NCBI RefSeq assembly: GCF_002911665.1
Contig: NZ_MTBP01000001.1
Coordinates: forward strand, 1,054,001-1,118,000
Reading direction: 5' to 3'
Source: Actinomadura rubteroloni
GTDB taxonomy: Bacteria; Actinomycetota; Actinomycetes; Streptosporangiales; Streptosporangiaceae
DNA length: 64,000 bases
Shown: positions 24,524 through 33,259 of the stretch, piece after piece
Position numbering within the stretch: position 1 is the first letter of the stretch
How the letters are laid out: each line of letters opens with the position of its first letter
Translations under genes and position numbers: made by a program
The notes under the pieces: generated by a model
Databases searched by the model: none
What the model saw: only the letters and a program-made list of their open reading frames with translations
Told to the model about the DNA's origin: nothing

Positions 24524-25717
24524 CTATCTGCGGGCGCGTTCGAGCGCGTCCCAGAATCCGCGCCGCAGGGCGTGTCGCACCTCGTCGTGGAGCAGGAAGT
24601 CGATCGGCAGCGACGATCCCTGGAGCAGCCGGGCCTCCAGGTCGGACGGCATGCGCGGCTTGCGGGCGAGCACCGCCTCCAGCCACAGCGCGGGCGCGTC
24701 GCGGGCGACGGACTCGCCGAAGTCCTGGCCCTCCTGGTGCGCGGCCTTCACCGCGTCCGAGAGCGAGGGCGCGGTCTGCTGGACGGGACGCGGCGCGATC
24801 TGCTGCGGCCCGGTGTACGGCCCGTGCTGCTGCGGCGGGGGCGGGTAGTTCGTCCCGCCGGTCTGCGGCGCGGACGTCGGCGGCGCCGGGAACGGCGGCG
24901 GGGTCACCGGCGGCGCGGGGAACGGCGACGGTGTCGCCGGGGGCACGGCGGGCGGCGGCGTCAGCCCGGTCAGCCCGTACTCCGGAGCGGCCGACGCGTA
25001 GTCCCGCGCGACGTAGTCCTTGTCGCGCGCCGCGTACTCCGCCGCGGGCACCGGCTGCCCGGTGAGCGGCGTGGACGGCGGCGCGGACGACGCGCTGCGC
25101 GGCGCCGGGGCGAGCGCGGCGGGCGTGCCCGACCCGTTGGAGGAGTGCCCGTTCGACAGCGGCCCGGACGAGGCGTCCCCGCTGCTCAGCAGGTTCACGT
25201 ACGGCCGTAGATGCCCCGAACCGATCTCGATGAGGTCGTCGCACTCCTGCCGCAGGACGCGGGAGATCGTCCAGTTGCCGTCCACGGCGATGTGCAGGAC
25301 CGTCACCCGGACGCCGAACTCCTGCGCGTCCGCGACGACCCGCGCGATGTCCTCGTCGCCGCTGACGACGACGGCGTCGGCGAGCGCGCCGTTGCGGGCC
25401 AGCGTCATGAGGTCGCGGTGGATCTCGGCGTCGACGCCCTCGCGCCGTCCGGGGCGGACCTTGCCGATCCGCAGCTTGAGTCCGGGCAGGTCGGCGAGGG
25501 ATTCGTGCTCGGGCGCGCGGCGTCCCTCGGACGTCGCCTCGTACCAGTAGCAGCGCAGCAGCGGGCAGCCGGTGCGGTCGCGGGCGAGGCCGCCGAGCAG
25601 TTGCAGCAGGCCGCCGAAGTCCCAGGACACGGCGTCGCGGTGTCGCGTCCCGTGCACCGCCATCGCGCCGTCGGCGAGGAGGTAGCCGGCGTCCACGAAC
25701 AGGGCGCAGCGATCCAT
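24524..25717 (-). CDS. NYN (PIN-like) domain protein with Pro-rich linker
   Basis: 397 residues. The N-terminal 165 residues form a NYN/LabA-type PIN-like nuclease domain: FVDAGYLL at the start (first acidic residue), GVDAEIHRDLM (second) and VVVSGDEDIARVVADAQEFG (SGDxD, third acidic cluster). A Pro/Ser/Gly-rich disordered region (about 185-300) leads to a conserved C-terminal helical module of about 80 residues. NYN proteins are likely metal-dependent RNases. No partner gene is adjacent. Confidence 0.85.
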   Translation of the reverse strand: MDRCALFVDAGYLLADGAMAVHGTRHRDAVSWDFGGLLQLLGGLARDRTGCPLLRCYWYEATSEGRRAPEHESLADLPGLKLRIGKVRPGRREGVDAEIHRDLMTLARNGALADAVVVSGDEDIARVVADAQEFGVRVTVLHIAVDGNWTISRVLRQECDDLIEIGSGHLRPYVNLLSSGDASSGPLSNGHSSNGSGTPAALAPAPRSASSAPPSTPLTGQPVPAAEYAARDKDYVARDYASAAPEYGLTGLTPPPAVPPATPSPFPAPPVTPPPFPAPPTSAPQTGGTNYPPPPQQHGPYTGPQQIAPRPVQQTAPSLSDAVKAAHQEGQDFGESVARDAPALWLEAVLARKPRMPSDLEARLLQGSSLPIDFLLHDEVRHALRRGFWDALERARR

Positions 25718-25869
25718 GCGACACCGCCTTTCCTCAGCACGGACGGGCGTCAGTCAACCTCGTGAAGCCCAGGAGTCACGCAGGCCGTTACGGTGATTCG
25801 CCACTCTTTCACGACGATCGTCCGCGGCGCGACCCCCCGCACGCAGGTTTTCGCACGTCGCCGTGCGCG

Positions 25870-28302
25870 TCAGGTGCGTGTCGGTGCCGTGACGGTGACG
25901 ACTCCCACGAGAACGGCGTCCCGTCCGGTGCTTAGGGTCAGGACCGGACGGTCGTTCAGGCTCGCCGAAAACCGGTCCACGTCCAGGCCGAAGGTGAGTT
26001 TCGTGCCGAGCGCGCCGGGCGTGGAGCCGTCAAGAACGTTGTTCGGGGAACGGTCGCCGGTGAGCGGTGTGAGCGGGCGTCCGGCGAGGGAGAGGGCGTC
26101 GCCGGGGAGGTCCGCGTCGCCCTCCCACGCGACGAGCCCGATCGTCGCCGGGCGCGCCGCCGCGAGCAGCCCGTTCGGCCGGACGTCCAGCTTCGCGGCG
26201 GACTGCGGACCGAGCGCGGTCGTTCGGTCCAGGACCATCGCCTGCTGGAACGGCGCCTGTGCGTCGCGGACGACGACCACCAGAGCCCACCCGGCATACC
26301 GTCCGAAGCCCGACTCCGCGGGCGCGTCCGCCCCCCACCAGACACCGCCGCCGTGTGCCCGCACCAGCGCGGTGACGTCGGCGAACGCCTGGTAAGCAGG
26401 ACCGTTCGGCAGCTCCGCGGTGCCCGTCTCGGCGGCCCGGACGGTCGTGTACGCCGACGTTCCGGGCGCGCGGAGCCGCATCGTGGCGCTCCCCGGCGAG
26501 GTCGAACCGGACCAGTAGAGCCCGGCCCACAGGACGTCGGACGGCGCGTCGAGGCGGGCGGCGCTGGACGTCCGGGTCGTCGGGTCGTCGTCGCGGTCGA
26601 TCGGCCGCATCGAGTAGAGGTCGTCGTCGCGGCTCGGGCCGCGCCGGTCCATCGCCTGGCGGCAGTCCGAGCGCGTCGCGTCGCAGCCGAGCAGCGCGTT
26701 GCCGGTCTCGACCGTCCGCACCCGGCCCTCGGTCGCGAACCGGGCGGGCATCCCGTCGGCGGAGACGCCCTGGTCGGCGCGGGCGGACACGGCCGTCCCG
26801 CCGCCGCTGAGGGTGAGCCGCGCGGGTGGGCCGAGCGGGGCGTCGCGCGCGACCCGGACGCGCAGGTATGCCGACGTCGTCGCGCCCGCCGGGACCGGCG
26901 CGTGCGTGCAGACGACCCGCGCGGTGCCCTGCGGCCGGCACGCCCAGCCGCCGCCGGGGGCCCGGACGGGCGTGAACGCGAGCCCGAGCCGTCCGGAGCG
27001 GGCGCCGTCGTAGGCGACGCCGGGCGGCAGGTCCACGGCGGCGGCCAGGTCGTCGGTCGCGCCGCGTCCGTCGTTGCCGACCGTCATCGCGACGATGCCG
27101 GGACGGTCGCGGACGAGCGCGCCGACCGTCCCGATCCGCGCGGTGACGTGCGCGGGCGGCCTGCTCGGCGACGCGGCCGGGGACGTGTTCGCTACGGGCT
27201 CGGCGGGCGCGGGCTTCACGGGCTTCGGCGCTGGGGCCGGGGGTTTTGCGGGCTTCGCGGGCTTGGGAGCGGCCGGTGGCGCGGCGGGCGGGGCCGCGAC
27301 CTGGTGGGGCTGATCGGTCTGCGGACGTCCCGACGGGGACAGTGGCGTCGCGCCCGAGGCCAGCATCAGCGCCAGCGCGGCGGCGGCAGCGGCGACGGCC
27401 GCCGCGACCCCGCCGCCGACCGCCTGCTGCTGCCGCTTGGGCAGCCGCCGGAACCGGGTGACGACCCACGTGCCGCCCCAGCCGCCCTTCGCCAGGTACG
27501 CCAGGCCCGCCGCGCCGAGGATGATCGGCCCGAGGCCGTCCCGCAGCGCCGTGTTGACCTGCACCAGCTCGGCGTAGATCGCGGAGCAGCGGGCGCAGCC
27601 GCGCAGGTGCGCCTTGACGGTCCGGGTGTCGCGCTTGGCGAGGCCGTCCCGGACGTACGCGCCGAGCTTCTCCAGCACCGGACGGCACGCCTCGTCGGCG
27701 GGCGGCGGGTTCCCCGCGACGGGCGCGGCCGGATCGGCGAGGTGCATCTGCAGATACGCCTGCCGCAGCCCCTCGCGGGCGCGGTAGGCGAGCGCGGCGA
27801 CGCCGTTGGCCGTCAGCCCGAGCAGCGGCGCGACCTCGGCGGGCTTGGCGCCCTCGATCTCGGTGTGCCACAGGACGGCCCGCCACCGTTCCGGCAGCGA
27901 CCGGTACGCCCGGACGATCATCGACCGTTCCAGCCCGTGCAGCGCCGGATCCTCGAACGGCAGGCCCGCGTCCAGGCGTTCCAGCTCGTCGGTGGCCTCG
28001 ACGCGGCGCTCGTCGCGGTACCGGTCGTAGACGGCGCGGCGCACCGACGTCAGCAGGTACGGCCGGAAATCGGACGCGGGCCCGCCGCCGCGCCCGATCG
28101 CGTCGAGGATGCGGGCGAACGCGTCCTGGACGGCGTCCTCGGCGGCGTCCCCGTCGATGAGGTGCCGGGCGAGGCCGCGCGCCGCCGCGAGGTGCCGTTC
28201 GTACAGCGGCCCGTACGCGGCGAGGTCGCCGGTGCGGACGCGCGCGATCAGCGCCGCGTCGCTCGGCTCGGCGGGGGCCGGGCTCGGCGCGTTCTCGGCC
28301 AC
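25870..28302 (-). CDS. Membrane-tethered ECF sigma factor fused to anti-sigma-like and extracellular domains
   Basis: 810 residues. Sigma region 2 (about 20-95, GDAAEDAVQDAFARILDAI) and region 4 (about 125-185, AEVAPLLGLTANGVAALAYRAREGLRQAYL) come first. A zf-HC2-like segment with HLRGCARC (about 231-238) follows, then an Ala/Leu membrane span (about 292-315) and a Pro/Lys-rich linker (about 335-375). The C-terminal 430 residues are extracytoplasmic and beta-rich, with a CARDB/DUF11-like part and a DVLWAGLYWSG...RYAGWALVVVVRD part resembling DUF3344 surface modules. Sigma factor, anti-sigma-like finger and receptor are thus one polypeptide. Proteolytic release of the sigma part is the obvious hypothesis. 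The upstream region (28303-28483) separates it from a divergent GGDEF-like gene. Confidence 0.88.
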   Translation of the reverse strand: MAENAPSPAPAEPSDAALIARVRTGDLAAYGPLYERHLAAARGLARHLIDGDAAEDAVQDAFARILDAIGRGGGPASDFRPYLLTSVRRAVYDRYRDERRVEATDELERLDAGLPFEDPALHGLERSMIVRAYRSLPERWRAVLWHTEIEGAKPAEVAPLLGLTANGVAALAYRAREGLRQAYLQMHLADPAAPVAGNPPPADEACRPVLEKLGAYVRDGLAKRDTRTVKAHLRGCARCSAIYAELVQVNTALRDGLGPIILGAAGLAYLAKGGWGGTWVVTRFRRLPKRQQQAVGGGVAAAVAAAAAALALMLASGATPLSPSGRPQTDQPHQVAAPPAAPPAAPKPAKPAKPPAPAPKPVKPAPAEPVANTSPAASPSRPPAHVTARIGTVGALVRDRPGIVAMTVGNDGRGATDDLAAAVDLPPGVAYDGARSGRLGLAFTPVRAPGGGWACRPQGTARVVCTHAPVPAGATTSAYLRVRVARDAPLGPPARLTLSGGGTAVSARADQGVSADGMPARFATEGRVRTVETGNALLGCDATRSDCRQAMDRRGPSRDDDLYSMRPIDRDDDPTTRTSSAARLDAPSDVLWAGLYWSGSTSPGSATMRLRAPGTSAYTTVRAAETGTAELPNGPAYQAFADVTALVRAHGGGVWWGADAPAESGFGRYAGWALVVVVRDAQAPFQQAMVLDRTTALGPQSAAKLDVRPNGLLAAARPATIGLVAWEGDADLPGDALSLAGRPLTPLTGDRSPNNVLDGSTPGALGTKLTFGLDVDRFSASLNDRPVLTLSTGRDAVLVGVVTVTAPTRT

Positions 28303-28483
28303 GGGGGTCTCCTTGCCGTCACTTCACCGGCGCATTGCCGGGCCTCCGGGGGATCGACCGCTCACTGTAGTTCCTTGACCACCCACTGTCGCAGTAAATG
28401 GTCGGGCAAACCGCGTCATGAGACGCGTGCAACGCCGTGGGAGGGAGTGACGGCCGGACGGACGAACGGAGGGCGACGGCGAG

Positions 28484-29272
28484 ATGGTGCATCTCTGGGA
28501 CGGGAGGCGCCCCGGGGAACGGCTGGTCCCGGGCCCGGGGGAACTGCGCGAGCGGTGGCGCTGCCGGAGCGCGGAGACGGGCTGGGCGCTGACGGGCGAC
28601 TGGTGGACGCCGGCCGTCGAGTCGGTCGTGTCGGCCGCGTGCGGCGAACCGGGCCTGGCGGCGGCCTGCAAACGTCTCGGCGAGGCGCGCGGCCGGGCGG
28701 GCGTGGGCATCGGCGAGACCCTGGAGGACCTCGGCGCCCTCTTCGCCGAGCTGAACTGGCCGGACCCGCCGCTGTCGCTGGTCCGCTGCGCCGCCGAGGG
28801 CTGGGCGGACGGCGGCACGCCCGAATCCCCGGACGTCACCTGCGAGGACCCGCTCACCGGCCTGATGACCGCGTCCTACCTGCGCAGCCGCCTCACCGAG
28901 CTGTACCGGGAGGCGGGCGGCGTCCCGGACGGCCACACCCTCCTCTTCGTCGACCTCCCCGAGGGCGACGAACCGTGGCGACGCCTCTCCCGCTCGCTCG
29001 TCGTGGCCCACGAACTGCGCGAGGTCTTCCGCCGAGGCGAAACGGTCGCCTTCACCGGCCCCGCCCGCGCGGCGGCCCTCATCCCCGCGGGCCGCCGAGC
29101 CGAAGCCGACGCGGTAGTACTCCGCCACCTCCTGGAACAGGCCCTGGGCGCGAGCGACGAAACCGAACTCTTCCACTCCCTCTTCGGGACGAACGGTTTC
29201 GGCGTCCGCCTGGCCCCCCTCCCCGAAGACCTGCGGACGGCCCTGGCCCTGCTGGAGCCGTCCGCTTCCTGA
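28484..29272 (+). CDS. GGDEF-like (degenerate) protein
   Basis: 262 residues. The segment CEDPLTGLMTASYLRSRLTELY (about 126-147) is the DPLTGLxNR-type entry of a GGDEF domain. The signature loop that should read GGDEF is replaced by a PEGDEPWRR stretch, and the later part (VVAHELREVFRRGETVAFTGPARAAALI) follows the GGDEF fold. It is unlikely to make cyclic di-GMP, but may bind nucleotide or act as a regulator. N-terminal 120 residues are unassigned. It diverges from the tethered sigma factor gene. Two strong hairpins follow the stop. Confidence 0.75.
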   Translation: MVHLWDGRRPGERLVPGPGELRERWRCRSAETGWALTGDWWTPAVESVVSAACGEPGLAAACKRLGEARGRAGVGIGETLEDLGALFAELNWPDPPLSLVRCAAEGWADGGTPESPDVTCEDPLTGLMTASYLRSRLTELYREAGGVPDGHTLLFVDLPEGDEPWRRLSRSLVVAHELREVFRRGETVAFTGPARAAALIPAGRRAEADAVVLRHLLEQALGASDETELFHSLFGTNGFGVRLAPLPEDLRTALALLEPSAS

Positions 29273-29312
29273 GCCGCCCGTCCGGCCGCTGGGGCGCGGC
29301 CGGACGGGCGGC
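29273..29312. terminator. 16-bp perfect hairpin after GGDEF-like gene
   Basis: Left arm 29273-29288 and right arm 29297-29312 are perfectly complementary (16 bp) around an 8-nt loop. It begins right after the stop codon. No U-tract follows, as is common in actinomycetes. Confidence 0.8.
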
Positions 29313-29315
29313 CCC

Positions 29316-29354
29316 GGCGCGTCCGTCCCGAGGAGGGGGCGGGACGGACGCGCC
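29316..29354. terminator. Second 15-bp perfect hairpin
   Basis: Left arm 29316-29330 (GGCGCGTCCGTCCCG) pairs perfectly with 29340-29354 around a 9-nt loop. With the hairpin 4 nt upstream it forms a tandem terminator. Confidence 0.75.
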
Positions 29355-29631
29355 CCACCCGTCTCCCCGCGCGGCCTTCCCCCCGCGCGGGGCACTCCGC
29401 CTCCCCCTCCCACCCACCAGAAAGGCCGCACAACACGACCCTTCACCCTTCCCCGCAACGCCTCACCCACGCCGCAAGAGCCGCCTTGCCACGTCCCTTC
29501 CCCCGCTGATGGTTGATCCAGCGATCTGTTGATGTGGCGGTGGCCGGACCGGTGACGGGCTGGTTCGCCTGCAGGTCGGCCGGTGGCGCTGGTCAGGTGG
29601 TCGGGGTGACGGGGCTAGTGGGGGCACCTGG
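29355..29631. other. Gene-free region, 277 bp
   Basis: Between the tandem hairpins and the 3' end of the membrane-protein gene at 29632. Pyrimidine-rich at first, then GGTGGC-rich. No open frame with a credible start and no strong repeat is seen. Confidence 0.5.
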
Positions 29632-30531
29632 CTAGTTCGGCTGGGGGCGGTCGCCGGGGCGCTCGTCCGGGTGCGGACCTACGAAGAGCATGACCTGGCC
29701 GGCGGCCCACAGGGCGGCGTCGTGGACGTACCAGGTGCCGGGGATCTGGCCCGGGTAGGCGACCTTGCTCTCGTTGCCCACCATGTATCGGTACTCGGGG
29801 ACCGTGACGTGGCGCTTTGCGAGTGCGGCCAGAACCTCTGCCACCGGTCGCTTGCGGAAGGTCATCCCGTGCATGACCTCACCGCGGGCGTCGGCCTGGG
29901 CCGTGCTGTTGTAGTGCTCGCCAGGGCGGGCCGCGCGTGCGAAGGCGACTGCCGCGTGTCCCTTGTAGTCGACCGGGACGCGTACGCCCACCGGGCAGGT
30001 GTCACCGCCGCCGGGCACCTCGCAGGCGCCCTTCTTGTTGATGGGGGTGATATCGCCTTCGATCATCACCACGGTCCCGACGATCGAAGGGGAGGACGGG
30101 ATGAGCTTCAGGTCCACATCGAGCCCGTGCTTGGCGAACTCCTCCTTGTAGCGCTCGGGGTCGGCGTACGGGTCGCGGATCCGCACGTCGATGTGGCCTC
30201 CGTTGCGTGTGAAGGTGAGGGCCGCGGCCAACTCGACCTTCGGGGCGTGGGAGGCCGAGGGCCTGGACGGTACCGGCGCCGGGGAGCCATCGCCGGGGGA
30301 GACCAGCAGGACCGTTACGGCGGTGGCGCCTGCGAGGCCGGTGGTCAGGAGAGGGAGGCCGATGGCCAGGCGTCGCCGGGTGCGGTGAGGGGACCGGATG
30401 TCCGGGGCCTCGGTGGTGGAGGTGACGATGCGGTCGGCGAGCGCGGCGGCGGTGTCCGCGGAGAGCAGGTCGGCGGCGCGGGCGTCGGTGGCGGGAGCGA
30501 TCCGGCCGATCAGGAGGTCGATGTCGTTCAT
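29632..30531 (-). CDS. Membrane protein paired with ECF sigma factor
   Basis: 299 residues from ATG 30531, overlapping the sigma stop by 4 bp (ATGA). A cytoplasmic N-terminus of about 55 residues (MNDIDLLIGRIAPATDARA) and RTRRRLAIG lead to one membrane span (about 55-78) and a large extracytoplasmic domain with a CEVPGGGDTCPVG two-cysteine loop. The N-terminal layout is like other actinobacterial CU044_5270-type proteins next to sigma factors, and like the pair at 1069-2288. A regulatory or sensory role towards the sigma factor is inferred. Confidence 0.78.
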   Translation of the reverse strand: MNDIDLLIGRIAPATDARAADLLSADTAAALADRIVTSTTEAPDIRSPHRTRRRLAIGLPLLTTGLAGATAVTVLLVSPGDGSPAPVPSRPSASHAPKVELAAALTFTRNGGHIDVRIRDPYADPERYKEEFAKHGLDVDLKLIPSSPSIVGTVVMIEGDITPINKKGACEVPGGGDTCPVGVRVPVDYKGHAAVAFARAARPGEHYNSTAQADARGEVMHGMTFRKRPVAEVLAALAKRHVTVPEYRYMVGNESKVAYPGQIPGTWYVHDAALWAAGQVMLFVGPHPDERPGDRPQPN

Positions 30532-31112
30532 GCGTGTTCTCCGTGGGCGGCGGCCAGGGTGCGGGACTGGGATGCCGAGGCGCCGCGCCGCTCCAGTTCG
30601 CGGGCGAACCGGCGGCGGGCGCGGTGCAGCCGTATTCGCACCGCGTTGCGGGAGCAGCCGAGGACCGTGGCGATCTCGCCGTTGTCCAGGCCCTCCCAGC
30701 CGACCAGGGCGAGCAGTTCCCGGTCTCTTTCGGGTAGTTCGCGGAACGCCTCGGCCGCAGGGGCGAGGTCGCCCGGCTCCTCGGGGACGTAACCGGTCGC
30801 CAGATCGCTGCGCAAGCGGTCCGCCAAGTCGTGACTCAGCGCCGAGCGGCGGCGCACGCCGCGGTGATGGTTGGCCAGTACGCGGCGCGCAACGCCGTAC
30901 AGCCACAGCCGGGCCTCGGCGCCGTGCGGCACGGCGTCCAGCCGACGCCAGGCGATCAGGAACGTCTCGGCGAGGATGTCGGCCGCGTCCTGCGGGTCGG
31001 ACGTACGCCGCAATGCGTAGCCGAGGATCTGTACGCGGTGCGCGGCGTAGAGTTCGTCGAAACGGCACCGCCCGTCATCGGGCGGTCGCGAAGCCTTCGG
31101 GGTGGCTGACAA
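30528..31112 (-). CDS. ECF RNA polymerase sigma factor
   Basis: 194 residues if initiated at TTG 31112, which has GAGAGGG 6 nt upstream; a GTG-initiated frame from 31178 has no better SD. Region 2: ILGYALRRTSDPQDAADILAETFLIAWRRL. Region 4: LPERDRELLALVGWEGLDNGEIATVLGCSRNAVRIRLHRARRRF, split at about residues 135-178. The product should direct polymerase to a small regulon, probably including its own promoter. It is translationally coupled to the membrane protein downstream. Confidence 0.87.
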   Translation of the reverse strand: MSATPKASRPPDDGRCRFDELYAAHRVQILGYALRRTSDPQDAADILAETFLIAWRRLDAVPHGAEARLWLYGVARRVLANHHRGVRRRSALSHDLADRLRSDLATGYVPEEPGDLAPAAEAFRELPERDRELLALVGWEGLDNGEIATVLGCSRNAVRIRLHRARRRFARELERRGASASQSRTLAAAHGEHA

Positions 31113-31464
31113 GGGGCACCCTCTCGTCGTGTGGGACCGGACGACCACCACATGTCCGCCACGAGCAGAGCATTTCACCGTGCGTGTGGCCCTGCGCGGG
31201 ACCTTGCGCGGGGTGCTGGATTCCTACGCGGGTGCCTTTCTCCGTCTGTGCGACGTTCGTCCGTGCGGCGGTTCGCTTCGTCCGCCGCGTCGTCGGCCAC
31301 TCGCGCGGGGCACCGCGTCGGCCGCGAGGCGCGTGTGCGGGCGCGTGAGTCTGGCGCGCGGTGTCCCTGCGCGGGCGGCGGGTGGTGCGTCTTTGGCCGG
31401 TTGTCCGGGCGGCCCCGCGCGGGCGGGAAGCCCGCGCGTGGACGAGGGAGCCGTGCGGGTTGGG
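31113..31464. other. Intergenic GC-rich region
   Basis: About 350 bp between the sigma-factor start and the 3' end of the PhoD-like gene. It should hold the sigma promoter at its left end and the hairpin at 31416-31438. The remainder is rich in GCGCGGG words; no gene is seen. Confidence 0.5.
31416..31438 (-). terminator. Hairpin downstream of PhoD-like gene
   Basis: CGCGCGGGC (31416-31424) pairs with GCCCGCGCG (31430-31438) around a 5-nt loop, 9 bp perfect, 27 nt past the stop of the gene ending at 31465. Confidence 0.55.
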
Positions 31465-33081
31465 TCAGGGGGTGAGGGTTGCTCGGGCGATTGTCTTCAG
31501 GTGGTCGGGGGTTGTGGGGGAGTCCCAGTGGACGCGGGCTGCGCGGCCGTTCAGCTCGATTGTCGCTATGGCGTTCTCGAACCACGGGCCGTCCGTCAGG
31601 CGCCAGCGGATCGGTGGGGTGGGGACGCGGGCCAGGCGGGCCAGGAGGCGGGGGCCGGTGGCCAGGACGCTGGAGATTCCCAGGCGTTGCGCGAAGCGGA
31701 ATTTCGGCGGGAGCGGGTTGCGCAGGGGGGAGCAGACCAGTTGTGCGATCTGTGACGTCGTGCCGGGGGAGGTCACGCGGGCCACGTAGGAGTAGTGGAC
31801 GTCGCCGGACAGGAACGCGATGCTCGCGGGCGCCGGGCCTCGTTCGCCGCGTGCTACGGCGAGGATGTCGCGGGCCACTTCGCGGAACGATGTTCCGAAT
31901 GCGGCCCAGTGTTCGAGGTCGGCGGCCTGGCGCAGTTTTTCGGCGAAGCGGGCGCCGGCGCGGCCCCAGGCGCCGTCGGCCAGCGCCTCGTTCCATGCCT
32001 CGGCGTGGTGGATGCCGGGGGCGAGCAGGTAGGGGAGCGAGCTGGCGATCAGAAGGTGGTCCACGCCGCCTTGGAGTTGGGCGTCGAGCCAGGCGAATTC
32101 CTCGTCGTCCAGCATGCCGCGGCGGTCTTCGGTGAGCAGGCGTGAGCAGCGGCTGTCGACGACGACGAGCCTTGTTCCGCCCCATTCGTGCGCGTAACTC
32201 CAGCGCATCGTGGCGGGTTCGGCGTCGGCGCGTTCGGCGAAGGCGTCCAGGATCGCGCCGCCGTCGCCGCCGTCTTTGGACGCGTCGCGGACGGCCGCGA
32301 GGACCGGGTCGGCCGCGCGTTCGTCCGGTGCCAGGTTCCCCAGGTGCTGGTAGACCCAGTAGGAGCCGATGCCGCCGACGATGCGGTCCCGCCACCAGGG
32401 CAGTTCCGCCATCTGGCGGCGCCAGGCCAGCGAGGTGTTCCAGTCGTCGCGGATGTCGTGGTCGTCGAAGATCGCGAAGGTCGGGACGGTCGACAGCACC
32501 CACCGCACCGCCGGGTCCTCGCACCACGCGAGCTTGTAGAGGTGGGTGTAGTCCTCGTAGTCGGCGATCTCGTCCTTCGGTTCGGCGTCGGGGCCGCGCC
32601 GGGCGTGGACGAACGCGCGCATCTCGTCGCTCAGCTCGTCCGCGTACACCTGGTCGCCGACCATGAGGACGGCGTCGGGCCACGCGGCGTCCGGCCCGGC
32701 GAGGTGGTGGGCCAGCGCGGCGAGCGCGTCCAGGCCGTGGACGCGGCGCGGGTCGGGGGAGCGGCGGCACGACCCGAACGACAGCCGCAGCGCGCCGGAC
32801 ACGTCCAGCGTGCGCAGCGCGGGCGCGGGGAACGGCGACCCGTCCTCGGGCCACACGCGCTCCCCGTCGATCAGCACCTCGTAGGGGACGGACGCGCCCG
32901 CCGGGAGGTCGGCGACGTCCACGAGCGCGTAGTGGTGGCCGTGGACGGTGAACGTCTCCGCCGTCGCGGCGGCCTCGCCCGCCCGGACGGCCACCTCGCC
33001 GGGACGTGCGGTCTCCACCCAGAGCGTCGCGGTGTGTTCGCCGACATGACGGAGAAGGGGGCCGAGCACCAGTGCGGTCAT
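31465..33081 (-). CDS. PhoD-family alkaline phosphatase/phosphodiesterase
   Basis: 538 residues without an evident signal peptide. The N-terminal PhoD_N-like domain (about 1-95) is followed by a metallophosphatase core: LSFGSCRR, VLMVGDQVYADE, FAIFDDHDIRDDWN and FLSGDVHYSY carry the Asp, Asn and His metal ligands. The family hydrolyses phosphomono- or diesters using Fe and Ca. Lacking a Tat or Sec signal, this one appears cytoplasmic, unlike Bacillus PhoD. It diverges from a secreted hydrolase gene. Confidence 0.9.
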   Translation of the reverse strand: MTALVLGPLLRHVGEHTATLWVETARPGEVAVRAGEAAATAETFTVHGHHYALVDVADLPAGASVPYEVLIDGERVWPEDGSPFPAPALRTLDVSGALRLSFGSCRRSPDPRRVHGLDALAALAHHLAGPDAAWPDAVLMVGDQVYADELSDEMRAFVHARRGPDAEPKDEIADYEDYTHLYKLAWCEDPAVRWVLSTVPTFAIFDDHDIRDDWNTSLAWRRQMAELPWWRDRIVGGIGSYWVYQHLGNLAPDERAADPVLAAVRDASKDGGDGGAILDAFAERADAEPATMRWSYAHEWGGTRLVVVDSRCSRLLTEDRRGMLDDEEFAWLDAQLQGGVDHLLIASSLPYLLAPGIHHAEAWNEALADGAWGRAGARFAEKLRQAADLEHWAAFGTSFREVARDILAVARGERGPAPASIAFLSGDVHYSYVARVTSPGTTSQIAQLVCSPLRNPLPPKFRFAQRLGISSVLATGPRLLARLARVPTPPIRWRLTDGPWFENAIATIELNGRAARVHWDSPTTPDHLKTIARATLTP

Positions 33082-33181
33082 GCCGCTTCTCTAGCGGATC
33101 TCCGCCGATTCGTCCACGGAACGCCGCGATGTGTGTTTGGCCGCGAACGTGACTCGCGACCTCCGCGGCCGGACGGGATGT

Positions 33182-33195
33182 GTGCTCCGGAGCAC
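33182..33195. promoter_or_regulatory. 14-bp perfect palindrome upstream of secreted hydrolase
   Basis: GTGCTCCGGAGCAC lies 65 bp before the hydrolase start and about 100 bp from the divergent phoD-type start. The position suits an operator for a dimeric regulator; the regulator is unknown. Confidence 0.45.
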
Positions 33196-33259
33196 TATCG
33201 GTGCGGCGGCGCGGGGGCCATGCTGTGGCGCGTCGATCATCTCGCCGAGGAGGACGAAG

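Noticed and set aside
33131..33259. N-terminal extension of the secreted hydrolase from 33131
   Set aside because: It would put 43 residues before a normal signal peptide and overlap the palindrome and promoter; GAGGAGG before ATG 33260 fixes the start.
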